Of a stretch of DNA of 64,000 nt, positions 1 to 11,702 are shown piece after piece. Position 1 is the first letter of the stretch, and each line of letters opens with the position of its first letter. The notes below the pieces were generated by a model, which was given only the letters and a program-made list of their open reading frames with translations, made no database searches and was not told the DNA's origin. The position numbers and the translations under genes are program-made. Origin of the DNA: Odobenus rosmarus divergens (taxonomy: Eukaryota; Chordata; Mammalia; Carnivora; Odobenidae); contig NW_004450582.1 of NCBI RefSeq assembly GCF_000321225.1, positions 300,765 through 364,764 of the forward strand, read 5' to 3'.

Positions 1-214
1 ACCATGAGAGACGATGGACTCTGAAAAACAAACAGGGTTCTAGAGGGGAGGGGGTGGGGGGATGGGTTAGCCTGGTGATGGGTATTAAAGAGGGCACATT
101 CTGCGTGGAGCACAGGGTGTTATGCGCAAACAATGAATCATGGAACACTACATCAAAAACTAATGATGTAATCTATGGTGATTAACATAACAATAAAAAA
201 TGAAAAAAAAAAAA
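1..214 (+). mobile_element. LINE-1 3' end, young carnivore type (cut by window edge)
   Basis: This is the 3' untranslated end of a carnivore L1. It has the G-rich stretch around 48-66, the segment ending GTGATTAACATAACAATAAA, and a poly(A) tail. It matches the L1 tails at 47418-47572 and 55757-56513 nearly base for base, which shows directly that this is a multi-copy family. The 5' part lies outside the window. No reading frame is kept here. Confidence 0.9.
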
Positions 215-1003
215 AGAAGTCCTCTTCACTCACACTCACAGAGTTTACACTTTAGTGGAAGGAGACACACAATGCCAAACACTACTAAGTTCTGTGAAGG
301 AACTGTGAAGGAAAATGGACTGAGGTCATAAATCATAAATGGGAAGTATAGGAATTCATTTAGACTTAATGATATTGTAAGTCTTCTCTGTGTAGACAAC
401 TCAAATGATGTCTAAATGACAAAAAGGTGGTGGGCAGAGGAAAACTATAGGAAAATCTGAGAAAAGGAAAGTACTGATGGAGAGAAATAGAAGTGCAAAG
501 TCCCTGAGGGAGGAAGAAGCTTGACATGATAGAGAATCAGAAAAATCAGACTGTACTGAGATCATGTGTCTATTCTTGGATCTTGTTTTGTGGATTGGGA
601 TATTCTTATTGGCCACCAAGTGCCATATGTCAGCTGCTGTGAGAGGGAACTAGGGTTCTTGATTAATAGCAGTGAGGGGAGTCTTTCCTTTCAGGAAAGA
701 AGGCAAGAGAAGCAAAAGAACAAACGCCCCTACACATTTTTTTTTACAAACAATCCAATAAGAAACAGTGAACTCTGGGTTCAGGATTACAAATGTAAAA
801 TAGAAACTCAAATTCTTAAATCTTTATTTACAGCCCTATGTTTCATTCAAACTTCCATAAAGATTGGAAAGTTATTCCTCGTGACAATTTGATAACTAGT
901 CACTTTATTAGCAGTCCCATTGTCTTTCCAGAAGAATATGTTAAAAGTTTTATGACTTATTTTTGATTCCAGTTCTATGTAGTATATTACACTGGAGGAA
1001 CTG
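215..1003. other. No recognised gene or repeat
   Basis: AT-rich unique-looking sequence. Opposed short ORFs (566-892 on plus, 401-619 and 847-1149 on minus) show no recognisable domain and are treated as chance. Confidence 0.5.
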
Positions 1004-1470
1004 TAGTAGTCACCACTTATCTGTGGCAGAATATGTTCTAAGACCCCCAGGGGATGCCTGAAACCATGGATAGTACCAAACCCTATATACACTGTTGTTT
1101 TCCTTATACATATATACCTATGACAAAGTTTAATTTGTAAAGTAGGCACAGTAAAAGATTAACAAAATAACTGTTAGTAAAACAGAACAATTATAACAAT
1201 ATAGCATAAGAAAAGTTATATGAATGCAGTCTCTCTCTCAAAATATCTTATTGTACTGTACTCACCTTCTTTTTCTTGTAATGATGTGAGATGATAAAAT
1301 GCCAGCATCACGAGATGCAGTGAGGTGAATGATACAGACGTTGTGACGTAGTGTTAGGCTACTACTAACCTGATGATGATACATCAGAAGGAAGATCATT
1401 TACTCCGGGTCATGGTTGACTGGGGGTAACTGAAACTCTGGAAAGCAATACCATGAATAAGGGGTTCTGC
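1004..1470. mobile_element. Non-autonomous Tigger-like (TcMar) DNA transposon
   Basis: The two ends are imperfect inverted repeats. The left end reads CTTATCTGTGG near 1017, and the reverse complement of the right end reads CTTATTCATGG near 1461. The text around 1040-1075 (GACCCCCAGGGGATGCCTGAAACC) and the right end (GGGGGTAACTGAAACTCTGGAAAGC) resemble the ends of mammalian Tigger-type elements as I remember them. No transposase frame survives. Such elements predate the carnivore radiation. The exact subfamily would need a Dfam search. Confidence 0.7.
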
Positions 1471-1544
1471 AGTGTTTGTATTCTCATCTTGGATTTTTCC
1501 TGTGCGTAGAAAGATGATGTGCAAATTCCTCTGTTACTGAGGCA

Positions 1545-1795
1545 GCTTAGTACAGTGGGCAAGAGGTCAAGCTGTAGAGGTAGACATTGTGTCTTGGTTC
1601 TGCCCCTCAGTATCTGTGTGACCTTGCGCCTCTCTGTGCCTTAGTCCTCTCATCCTTAAATAGGGGAAAAAAGAGTACTTATAATGTTTTGTGTGAGGAT
1701 TAGAATAATATATATGAAAAACTTAGTGAAGATTCAATAAAGAACATAGTAAAGATTCAATAAATGTTCATTGCTATTATAATTATTACTGATTT
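1545..1795 (+). mobile_element. MIR SINE
   Basis: An ancient tRNA-derived MIR. The core reads TGTGTGACCTTGCGCC, then a TCTCTGTGCCTTAGT-like segment, GTGAGGATTAGAATAATATA and a CAATAAATGTTCATTGCTATTAT end. A short internal duplication (AAGATTCAATAAA twice, about 1730-1765) lies near the 3' end. Confidence 0.8.
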
Positions 1796-2475
1796 GAAAA
1801 ATCACTAGAAAATGCAAAGCTTCATATAAAATGCAAATCCCCAAAGAAACGCTATAAAAATATGGTATTCTTTTGAGATGATTAATATTACAGTGTCCTG
1901 ATGTTTTTGTACTTTTTATAAACCAATAAAAACAAATTAAGCTCCAACACAATATCCAAAATCATTATTGTGGTAAAAATAAAATACAGAATAATATTTA
2001 GCTGGTTTAAAGCACATACAAACAATTGCAACTGAAGATCAAAACTAAAGTATGAATGGGAAGTTTAATATTGCATGTGGTATTACACACAGTTATTTAG
2101 AAAAAGGATCTTAAGCTTCTAAACCAAAATGAAGAAACACACACACAGAAGGACAGAATGTGAATGGCACTTTGTATTGATAGTATAAAAGGAAAGAAGT
2201 TAAAAATGTGTTACGATGCAATGAAATGTATTCTATTAGAAAAATGTAAGTTGTCAATTCTACCATTACACCAGGTGGTTTGGTCTCTTTTATGAGTTTA
2301 TTGGATTTCTTTTTATCTAAAAACAGATAACATTTTAAGACTAAGTGTGACACACCAATAATGCCTTGACCGTATTCTTTCAGTACACTCTGTTAAAATA
2401 TTTAACCAGTATTAGCCCAATAAAAGAGAGAATCTCATAATTTACTAATCAAATTTCTTTCCTTAGAAAGCTTTA

Positions 2476-2683
2476 GGGGCTCCTGGGTGGCTCAGTCTGT
2501 TAAGCATCTGACTCTTGATTTCAGCTCAGATCATGATCTCAGGGTCTTGAGATGGAGCTCTGCATCAGGCTCCATACTGGGAAGGAGCCTGCTTAAGATT
2601 CTCTCTACCCCTCCCCTTCTACCCTAATCCCACTCAAGCTTTCTCTGTCCCTAAAAAAAAAAGAGAAAAGAAAGAAAGCAAGC
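2476..2683 (+). mobile_element. CAN-SINE (SINEC), full length
   Basis: The tRNA-Lys-derived head (GGGGCTCCTGGGTGGCTCAG) is followed by the CTCTTGATTTCAGCTCAG segment, a pyrimidine-rich body and an A-rich tail. The CTCTTGATTTC variant marks an older subfamily than the CTGCCTTCGG copies elsewhere in the window. Confidence 0.92.
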
Positions 2684-2947
2684 TTCAATATAAATGCTTA
2701 TAGCATTTGACTTATTCTTGTGAGAACATCATTTCTCAGATTCTTTAGCTGAGTCATTCATTCATTTGTTCCTCTACAGCCTTAAAACATATCAGTTAAT
2801 TTGATAGACAATAGATCTTGAAAGAATAAATAAGGAAAGGAATGTATGAAGGGGAATAAAAATAATTTTAAAGCAATAAGATCACTGGCTAATTCTTATT
2901 CTGATTGTTATACAAAAAAAGAGAAGAGTGGAGAGGAAATGAATATT

Positions 2948-3172
2948 AAGGGCTTACTATGTCACCTGCTTTAGGGATATATTATATCATGTTTCATCTC
3001 CTGTCTAGCTTGTCAAGTTGGTGTCACTACCCCCATTTTCAGATGAGAAAGTTGAGGCTTAGACAAAACTCATGCCAAAGCCCATAGCTAATTCATGGTT
3101 GAGCCACTATTCACATCTGAGTCTGGGTAAAACCAAACTCGTTTCCGTAATACCACATTGTGCTGTTTCCTT
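2948..3172 (-). mobile_element. MIR SINE
   Basis: Antisense MIR: CCCCCATTTTCAGATGAG, AAAGTTGAGGCTTAGA and GCCCATAGCTAATTCATGG correspond to the reverse complement of the MIR core and its tRNA-like end. Confidence 0.8.
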
Positions 3173-3599
3173 GTAATTAGTGATATTGTGTGTTAATGTC
3201 ACTATTTTCCCATCAATCTTCACTTTCAACATCCTTTACAATATATGAGACTAAGTACATGTGTAAAATTATTCTTGTCTATGCATTTTGCATTTTAATA
3301 CTTATAACCCAGACTACTAGAGAAATAAGTCTTTTGTACCAGTAAAAATTATCTCTGACCCTTTTTTTATGTCAAATTTCATTTTTTAGTATTTCCTTCT
3401 TATGCCCTATTATCCCTCCCTCAACTCCTCTTTTCCAACTGAATAAATAAATAATAAACAAACGAAAAAAATCAGGTTTACAGTAATGTCTAGGATCCTT
3501 GACTTTTTACTAATATTGACAAGGCACAGAATTGAACTTTAAATTTGTGTTTCCAAATAAACATCTAGTTATAAGGACTACATTGAAAGGAAACTAATG

Positions 3600-4480
3600 A
3601 AATTCCAAGGTGCTCTGGGGTGGCTGTTTTATTCTGATCGGTGGTAGATTGCACTATTGACCAAATGTCAGACACAGAGCGATACAATGATTGAATAAAA
3701 GTGTATACATAATCGGAGCAGAGAACTTTGCCAGGACCAGCTTTGTCGCCTTTCTCATAATACTAAGGGAAATTCTCTTTTTTTTTTCCCTCCTCTCTGA
3801 GTGCAAATAAATTTTTTTTTCTTTCTGGGCCCCCTCCTCCTTTTATTGGTGCCCCCAGATAAAATAATGCAAGATGCCTTAGCCAGAGACGCTGATGAAA
3901 TATTTTCAGCCTAGATATTAATCTGTTATCAGTTCTGTAGGTGTGAAATGTGATGAAGATGACAGAGAATCATGCTCTGCAGGCCTCAAGTAATTTGCAC
4001 CAAAGATATTTAGATCTATCTTTGGACACTGCAGATCAGTTATTATGGGAGGGGAAAAGCCCTTGGGGAGTCTACCTTGAAACATATTTCAAATGCCAGG
4101 GGAGTTGCATGAAAATTGGGTAATGAATGAAACTCTGATTGCAGAAAAATCACTTTGGAATGTGCCTGCCGCCGCGCTGTGCCACTCTGTGTAAACCTTC
4201 AATGCTTAACAACACGGACTGAGTAGTGTGGCTTCTATGATGCATTCTGATCCTACTTTCTATCTTTACTCTTCTCGCACCATTCAGTTGGGGATGAATA
4301 AATATTTGTCATACAACCTGATGGTTATATTTTTTCCTTTAATTGAAAAAATGGCCGTGCTGTATTCATAATATATGAGAGCCTGTAGACAGCTTATGAT
4401 AAGTTCACCAAAGAAATTTTATCTTCTTTATCCCTCTACCTCTGCATAAATCAAACATTGTTTCTTACACCCCAGATAGT
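3600..4480. other. Repeat-free complex block, possible conserved non-coding element
   Basis: I recognise no transposon here. The sequence is compositionally even and lacks long open frames. It has motif-dense stretches such as AATTTGCACCAAAGATATTT (about 3990) and a GC-rich patch TGCCTGCCGCCGCGCTGTGCC (about 4162). This is the look of developmental enhancers in gene deserts, but conservation cannot be judged from one genome. Label is inference only. Confidence 0.3.
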
Positions 4481-5029
4481 ATTTCCGAAGGCCTATAAAC
4501 TAAACTAAACCAACTTTAGACCAGACTGGGCCTCTCGTTCCTAATAATCAAAATGGGATCAAGAGACATTATAAATACTTTTTTCTGGAAAACTTATCTG
4601 AAATAGCCAGAAGTGGTTTACAGTGGTAATCTGCCTGGTGGAAATGGCGGTGTACTCAGTCCTACTTTTAGGAATTTAGCTTGAGCAAAGAACCCATGGT
4701 TGTTTATGTCATGGAGGCCTTTACCATGAATGTAAATATGGGATCGGAAATTCTAATGTAACTATGCAGAGATGTCACGTTAATTTAAGTTATGGATAGA
4801 AGTCTGTCTATATAAACTCAGCAAATTCTGATATTAAGAGTGCAGTTGAAAATATGTTTAATAATGGAAATATACTTATAGAAATATTTATGTCTAGAAA
4901 GTTTAGGAACTGTCTCTTTGTTGAAGTCTGCCCCTGAGTGAAATCGATCATTGTACTCCATTTAAATATGCACCTGTTTTTCTCACAAGCTCTAGAAGAA
5001 TTTCTTTAAATATTTATTTATGTGACTAT
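4481..5029. other. No recognised gene or repeat
   Basis: Unique AT-rich sequence with no open frame of note. Confidence 0.5.
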
Positions 5030-5135
5030 TTCTGTTTTTTTAGAGTGTAACCTCTACAGGGACAGAAAGTGTGTCCTCACCAGAGAGTGGCACATAATAA
5101 ATGCCTAACAAGTGTTTGTAGAATGAGCACATTAA
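5030..5135 (+). mobile_element. LINE-2 3' end fragment
   Basis: Matches the pattern of the L2 3' end: GTGTAACCTCTACAGGGACAG, then GTGTCCTCACCAG, GGCACATAATAAATGCCTAACAAG and TGTTTGTAGAATGA. Confidence 0.65.
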
Positions 5136-6927
5136 TGAAGGGAAGAAAGAATGTATGAGTTAAGGCAGATGGGGTTATGGGTAGGAAAATCACCAATAAC
5201 GGGGAAAATATGGCTTTTGGAGTCAGTGGGGAGGGGCAGAGCTTTTACTCATGTATGGCAAAATGAGAAAGTGGCAAAAGGACTAAATGAGAAAAGGAAG
5301 AAAACAAGGGAGACATCCTAAAATGATTTTCATCCATTGTGAAATCAAAGAGTGGAATAAAACCTGCCCAAAGTAGAAATACTGTATTCTTCCCACCCGC
5401 ACCAGACAGGTACCTACCGGGTGACATCAGAACTAAAGAACTTTACTCTAGGCTTTGGGGGTATATGAGCCAGTTGGATTCTAGAAAAGCAGATTTCATG
5501 ATGAAAGCCACTTCTGACCCTGGAAGTTCTGATTCAAGTCACTTCACTCCAATTTCCAAAATGGTGCACAGTCGGCTCCCAGTTATACCGGTGGCACCAA
5601 TATTTTCCAGGCTTATTTCAAAGTAGTTAAGTTTGGCTTTACCTTACCCAAAATATCTTTCCCAGTTAGACCTCATATGTCTCAGAATACCTCATGCATT
5701 TCAAAGTCATCGTGTACCTCAGTGGAACCACCTCAGCCCCACAGGAAATTTTCAGATTCCTCGGAAAAAGAAAGCTCATTACTAAATGACACATTTTAAA
5801 AATAGAAGTTTGACACCACTAGCATACGTTCTGCCATTCTCTTTTCTCTCTTTGTTTCTCTGCTCTCAACCATTTCAGGTGTGTAAAATTGAGTAAGGAC
5901 CTCTGTTTTGTGAGTGGGCCCTTCCAAAATGCACCCCTGTCTGGAAGTGAGTGCATAAGTACTTTGATACCAGAAAGAAACATTCTGATCATGAACACAC
6001 AAGCAATGCTTAGAGAAACATTAGTGTTTATGTTTAGCCCCCTATAGAATCAGTCTTAAATAGGCCATCCAGAAATTCATTCTATATCTAGGTTCCCTTA
6101 TTCCTTTAACCGCATTAGCTCTTGCTCCTGGATCCCTTTCAAATCCTAGCAGGAACCCACAGGGACCAGATGATACCACTCCTGGATCTCACTTGGTAGG
6201 CAGAGACGGACCCTTCCTTACCTCAAGAATAATAGTAGGTTTGGGTCTTCCACATGGTTCAAAATGTAGCACCCGTGAAAAATAAAACTAGGTTTTGCTA
6301 CCATAGCATAGTGTACAGTATTTCATAATAAAAATGTGACATAATATTATACCAAAAGATGATTTTCCCACCAGAGGTGAAGAAGAGAACAAATGAAGGA
6401 AGTAAGGGTTGGTCAGTGAGATTTTAAATTTTGTTTTTAGGAGAAAAACAATGTTTTACAATTCAGAATTCCAGAGTAGAGGTGGGAGAAGCTAGAAGGT
6501 TTAAATTCCCAGAGGGGAGGATCTAATGTGGATATGTGCTATAAAGGCACACAAATGGGACTTTAAGAAAAGGTTTTATATAAATGAGAATGAAAATGAC
6601 TACAGAGGAGACCAGCTTAATTGGTTCTTGCAAAAGAGATAGAGGAGGAAGTGGAGAAAGGCTGAAATATAGAGAAGACTAAAAACTAGTTCCCTGGAGT
6701 CTCACCTGAGGAGAAAAAAACTGAATTTTTCCAAAGTAGATATCTCTCTAAGAAAAAAAAAAAAGAGAGAAAAGTAAGCAAAATTGAATTTCCCATGGAC
6801 TTAAGAAAATAGGGCTTAGAATGCATTCTTTGGTTAGGAAATTCATTTGTTTGCTTAATTTGTTATTAATTTTTAGTAGGAAGCCCTCACCATTAATGGC
6901 TCACAAAGTGACCACTGAATGCAAGTG
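5136..6927. other. No recognised gene or repeat
   Basis: Mostly unique sequence. It holds a 95-codon plus-strand ORF (5339-5626) with no domain, signal peptide or repetitive origin that I recognise. A pyrimidine tract and CAG lie near 5370-5407, but nothing else supports an exon. Confidence 0.45.
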
Positions 6928-7054
6928 AACCATGGAGTAGTGGGGGAAACATTGCGTTGGAATCAGAAGACCAAAAACGGTCCCAGATCCATCACTGAAA
7001 TTGCTGTGTCCTTGGGCAGTTTACTTCATCTCTGAAGTATCAGTTCCTTTATCT
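6928..7054 (+). mobile_element. MIR SINE, left part
   Basis: Degenerate MIR. The GGAATCAGAAGACC, TGTCCTTGGGCAGTTTACTTCATC and CTCTGAAGTATCAGTTCC segments follow the MIR core order. It is broken at its 3' side by the SINE that begins at 7055. Confidence 0.65.
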
Positions 7055-7163
7055 GGCGCCTGGCTGGCTCCATTGGTAGAACATGTGATCCTTGATCTTG
7101 GGGTGGTGAGTTCAAGCCCTATGCTGGGTGAAAACTTGCTTTAAGAAAAATAGATAAAGACAT
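7055..7163 (+). mobile_element. Short tRNA-like SINE (old SINEC type)
   Basis: About 75 bases keep a tRNA-Lys-like layout: GGCGCCTGGCTGGCTCCATT (acceptor and A box), then TGATCCTTGATCTTGGGG, a B-box-like GAGTTCAAGCC at 7109-7118, and a closing GCTGGGTG. A short AAATAGATAAAG tail follows. There is no long pyrimidine-rich body, unlike the younger copies. It sits at the end of a MIR. Confidence 0.75.
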
Positions 7164-7949
7164 ACATTAAACCTAACTTTGTAGGATTTATGAAGTTCAA
7201 ATAAGAAAATGGATATAAAATCACCAGGAAAATTATTACCTCATTTTAACATCATTCACCTGTTCTTTACGTTAAATTTTTTTTTTCGCTTTTGGGGTTT
7301 TTTTTCCCTCTAAGTAGATTATTTTTTTTCATACTTTTCTTAGGTACTATCACATCTTTTTTGAGAATGAAACTACTATACAACAATTACAGAATGAAAT
7401 GCTTAGGCAAAATAGATTTAAGATTTTTAAATATTTTGTTATGTATGTTTGTTCTTGATAACTTACTTTATGACAAGATTCCTGACTTTATTCTGTTCTC
7501 CTAAAACAAACAGAAAGTCTAAATGACTAGCCAAGACCTTGAAAATTATGACCCCAACTGGGTGCAAGTTTTCATGTGGCATGTGTTGATTTAGTTTATC
7601 TTCCAGTATGAATAATAAATCCAGTCATTAGGGCTTACCTCTTTTAAAAGCAGTTTTTAAACTTTTAAGTCCCTACTTAGATGATCTCTGAAAAATGCCT
7701 TCTACACTCTGAGGAAATAAAATGCAGAAATGTTCACATTCATGAGACAATAGCTTTGACTGAATGCTGTAAAATGAAATCTGCTCTTTCAGTTTTTCTT
7801 TCAAAGGAAAAATTGCATAAATAATACATTTGGGCCTTGCAATACCAAACAAGCACAATAGCTACTTTACAGCTTTCATCAGAATGAAGGCCATCTTTTT
7901 CATTTTATTATGGAACCATTAATACAATATCATCAACTCTGATTGGCTG
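7164..7949. other. No recognised gene or repeat
   Basis: AT-rich unique sequence with T-runs near 7277-7330. ORFs of 60-70 codons here are low-complexity and AT-driven. Confidence 0.5.
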
Positions 7950-7954
7950 TAAGT

Positions 7955-8051
7955 TTCCAGACTGGAGGCACCATGCCAGATGTCAATGGAGGTGCTAATA
8001 TCACTGGAGTATGGGATGGCACCAGCCCAGTGACTGGCGAGCCGGTCAAAT
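7955..8051 (-). other. Candidate exon (unproven)
   Basis: An island of higher complexity and GC in AT-rich DNA. On the minus strand, a near-ideal acceptor (long T-rich tract ending TTTTTTACAG at 8052-8061) precedes base 8051. At least two minus frames then stay open: one across the whole block, ending at a stop past 7930, and a proline-rich one. I see no strong minus-strand donor, so it would have to be a terminal exon or a false positive. On the plus strand the same block is also open for about 35 codons after a TTTCCAG. The product is not recognised. Confidence 0.3.
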
Positions 8052-8084
8052 CTGTAAAAAAGAAATAAAGAAATCTAAAACTTC

Positions 8085-8155
8085 AAATTTGGGGGCATGG
8101 TGTCTTTCTTGGGAAGATTCAGGTAAGACCTACCTTCATAATGCCCCCCAAATTT
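8085..8155. repeat. Short inverted repeat, 14-15 bp arms, 42-base loop
   Basis: The left arm AAATTTGGGGGCAT (8085-8098) pairs with the right arm ATGCCCCCCAAATTT (8141-8155), with one extra base on the right. It could fold as a hairpin in DNA or RNA. No function is implied. It could be the remnant of a small inverted-repeat transposon. Confidence 0.6.
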
Positions 8156-9055
8156 ACCTGAGACTCTCTAAAAAATGAATGAATAATAGAGGTTTTCACA
8201 TATAAACTACTTTCTTCGTTCAGTTTTTGGGACGTCTGTTGATAGATTTCTATCCAAATTAGCCTTTTTACCAGTCTATCAGAGGCACTAAAAAAGAAAA
8301 GAAAGAAAACCTAAACCAAAAAATGGGTAGTATTTGATTAAGTCTATTTTTCTACTTATTTCAGTTCAAACAGGGAAGATTTGTTAGGGGGAGGAATAAA
8401 AATAATGTCAAAATTAGACTTTCTAATTATTCTTGGATTTAAATTATCCTTGCTATTGTGGTCTCTGTCCCGTGACAACAGATAATTGAGAGCTGGCTGT
8501 AATTGACATATTAGGGTTTTCTTTTACCTAAGGTAAGTAGAAGGACACAGTTAAACATTAGGTTTACCCTCTATGTAAAAAGAGCACATGGCAGATAGCC
8601 ACAAAATAGGGGTTTAAAGGGATTTACTTACTTGGGATAAATACAGTGCTGTAGAAGGAATTTAAAGAAAATTCAAAGCAACCCATGGATAACAGCCTTG
8701 TGTTATATGGATTTAACACAACATGATTTAATTTTTTTATACAGAGGAATTAAGCAAGGTAGTAGAACCTGTGATTTCCTAACATTAATGTTGATGTTTA
8801 AAAGAAAATTTGTTTTTTCTCTTTTATGAAAGTGATTTCTAAAGGCCCTCTATATAATTAAATCTAATCTTCACTTTATCTTTGGGAAATAAAGATATTG
8901 TAGAATGTGTTAAGACATACTCCAGTTCATTGAGAAATGAATTAAAAACTGTCAGTCTACTCGACATTAACAAATATGCCCTTTGAAACTTCACTACATT
9001 ATGGTGTTGTATAGATATTGTGAGTAAGGATTCCCACCCCAGAATGTAGCTACAT
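8156..9055. other. No recognised gene or repeat
   Basis: AT-rich unique sequence. No frame with recognisable content on either strand. Confidence 0.5.
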
Positions 9056-9232
9056 GATCCTGTGCAAGTCACTTAACCTGTCAGGGCCTCGGTTTTCTGT
9101 TCTATGAAATGGGAATGATTATAGAATGTATTCCATAGAGTTCTTGTGAGGTTTAAATGATCTAATACATGTAAAATACTCAGAGGAATGCCTGGTATAT
9201 AATAAATATTCAAAAAGTGTTACTTATTTTTG
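9056..9232 (+). mobile_element. MIR SINE
   Basis: Well preserved MIR core: GCAAGTCACTTAACCTGTCA, GCCTCGGTTTTCTGTTCTAT, GAAATGGGAATGATTATAG, CTTGTGAGGTTTAAATGAT and CAGAGGAATGCCTGGTATAT, in the expected order. Confidence 0.88.
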
Positions 9233-9235
9233 CTA

Positions 9236-10399
9236 TCCAACAGCATTTCAAATGATAGCAGAGTGAGAGTAAATTAAGAAGTAAAAAACAGTTACCATTT
9301 TGTTGTTGTTGTCAGCATTAAGTCCTGGTAGGATTTGAGAAAATCCTATTTAGTTACAAATTACAGCTACTGAGATTGACTGAATTAGATTTGAAGAATT
9401 TAAAATATAGTCAGCATCAAATATTTGTGTTTGCTTTTTTAACAGGCAAATTAAAACATTGGCAATTGCCTTTTAATTTAATTTTTAATTCTTATCCCCT
9501 TGGAGACTACACATAAAATATTCATTTATCTTCAATTTCAGTTTGGTAATATATGCTTGGCAATTAAGAACTTGATGTACTGAGAGATAAATGTATTTAG
9601 GTTAAATGTTAGTGCTTTGTATAAAGCCTACTTTGCAGGAATTGTGTTATACTTCTTACTCTTTGGAAAGAGATGAAGCAAACCCCTAATGTTTAGAGCT
9701 TTGGAAATGCCAATGTTTCCCTACCTCTTCAATAAAATAGCTGACATTAAGAACTCCACCTTAATTTTACTGTTCAAACACAAAATGCTAAGCACTTAGA
9801 AGGCTCACAGCTTACTCTTCATTCATTGCATTGATATCACTGATTTCGTCTGGATAATTCTAAGTCTCCCGAAGATTGGTCTTTGTTGTTGTGGGATGCT
9901 GGTAATTAGGAATTGATAATAGATTTAGCATTTTCCAATATGGATGTCTTCCGTGAAAATCAGGCCAAGTTTTCCCACTTTCTGTTTTTCTCATTTACCT
10001 TCCCCCCAAAAAACCCAACCTCTTTATATAAAGATAGATGAATCTTTACCAATTCATACACATATACAAATAAAAACATGTATAACAGTAGAATGGCTTA
10101 AAACTAACATCTAAAAACAGTGTTGTGTTAGGTTTATAAAATTGGCATTACCTATAATTTAACTATCAACTTTTTTCCCTTGTTATTACTTTTCTTTCAT
10201 TATAGCTTCATTTGTTGCAATTATTATAAGTAATTAAATTATAGTATATTTGAATTGCCAAAAAACTAACATGGGAATTGGTAACATATCAGAGTAGAAG
10301 CCAAGAAATGTGATTTTGTTCAAGGCATGTGTTTTTTCTGAGAATCAGATGGCTCCTATGTTGTCAGTAGGTGGCTTTTCGAAACAATTTCAATAGTTC
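9236..10399. other. No recognised gene or repeat
   Basis: AT-rich unique sequence with a short (TTG)n run near 9301. I see no gene signal. Confidence 0.5.
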
Positions 10400-10413
10400 A
10401 AGAATGCCAATGA

Positions 10414-10581
10414 GGGACGCCTGGGTGGCTCAGTCGTTAGGCATCTGCCTTCTGCGCAGGTCATGATCCCGGGGCCCTGCTCAGAGGGAAGCCTGCTTCT
10501 CCCTCTCCCACTCCCCCTGCTTGTGTTCCTTCTCTTGCTGTCTCTCTGTCAAATAAATAAACAAAATCTTTAAAAAAAAAA
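10414..10581 (+). mobile_element. CAN-SINE (SINEC), young, internal deletion
   Basis: Flanked by a perfect 14-bp target-site duplication, AAGAATGCCAATGA, at 10400-10413 and 10582-10595. The head and the pyrimidine-rich body are typical. About 28 bases are missing between CATGATCCCGGGG and CCCTGCTCAG, which removes the region of the RNA polymerase III B box. The copy is therefore unlikely to be transcriptionally competent. Confidence 0.95.
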
Positions 10582-11332
10582 AAGAATGCCAATGAAAGTT
10601 TACATTTCTTGGGCATAATTCTGCACAGGTTATCTGAAGCTTCAGTTCCTTTGTCTTTGGCTAGAAGTGTGCCAATTCAATGGGATCCTATTGGTTATCT
10701 TATGCTAACTAGAAATAGCAGTTGAAAACAATATTTATGACTCAAGAGTATGACTTGTTTTGTAGGAAAAGGGCAGTGGGAAATTAGAGACAATCAAAAC
10801 AATAATTGTTTTGGTGTTAAAAAGTTTGAGAAGTCTGGAATAGGGTTCTAAGTTTTCTCCCAATTTTCTAAATCATTACAACCTATTGTTTGACTCTACC
10901 AGTCATACTTTCTTATCTTAATGTAATCAAGCTTACTTCTTTTAAGAAAGGTTATAGCTCAAGTTAGACATATAAACAGAATTTACCTTCCCCAATATAG
11001 GCATTATTCTGTATCAGGATATAACACAAAGGTGTTTTGTGTATAAATTAATAATATTAATGTTCATGTGTAGCTCATGAAATTGAAGATGTATGCATAC
11101 TTGAATATAAATTATCAAGTCTGTTGAAGATTTGGCTGAGAAGGCTATCATATAACTAACTTCATGTGTGCAGGTGCTCTGCACGGAATTAATGTAGAAT
11201 TATTTCTTTTATCTTTATATAAAGCCTCCCTACTTGCAATTTCCATTATACCTATATACTCAGGTTTAATTGGTTTGATTAATATCCATATTTGTGTAAT
11301 GGAAGTCATTTTTTAAAATCTTTGCCTTATCA

Positions 11333-11533
11333 GGGGCACTTGGTGGCTCAGTTGGTTAAACGATCAACTCTAGATTTCAGCTGGGGTCATGATCACAGGG
11401 TTGTGAAATTGAGCCCTGCATCAGGCTCTGTGCCGAACGTGGAGCCTGCTTAAGAGTCTCTCTCTCCTTCTTGCTCTGCCCCTCCCTGACCTCACTCGTG
11501 CTCTCTCAAAAAAAAATTTTTTTTAATTATAAA
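11333..11533 (+). mobile_element. CAN-SINE (SINEC), older type
   Basis: Head GGGGCACTTGGTGGCTCAG, a diverged middle, a GGAGCCTGCTTAAGAGTCTC segment and an A/T-rich tail. An imperfect 18-bp duplication (AAAATCTTTGCCTTATCA at 11315-11332, and the same with two changes at 11534-11551) marks the insertion. Confidence 0.92.
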
Positions 11534-11702
11534 AAAATCTTTGCATAATCAAGTATCCTAAGAAAATAAACCCTGGTAAAAAATATTCGTTAAGGTTATT
11601 GAAGTAACTGAAAATGGGGTGCAATCTAAATGACCAATGATAGTTTAAGAAAATTATTGGGAAGAATGTTTCACGTCTATTCTATTAAAAAAAGTGTTTA
11701 CT

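Noticed and set aside
5339..5626. 95-codon plus-strand ORF in unique sequence
   Set aside because: No domain, homologue or splice context that I recognise. A minus ORF overlaps it, and lengths of this order occur by chance in 64 kb.
7055..7130. tRNA-like fold with A-box and B-box
   Set aside because: This is a tRNA-derived SINE with a degenerate acceptor stem and an A-rich tail, not a functional tRNA gene.
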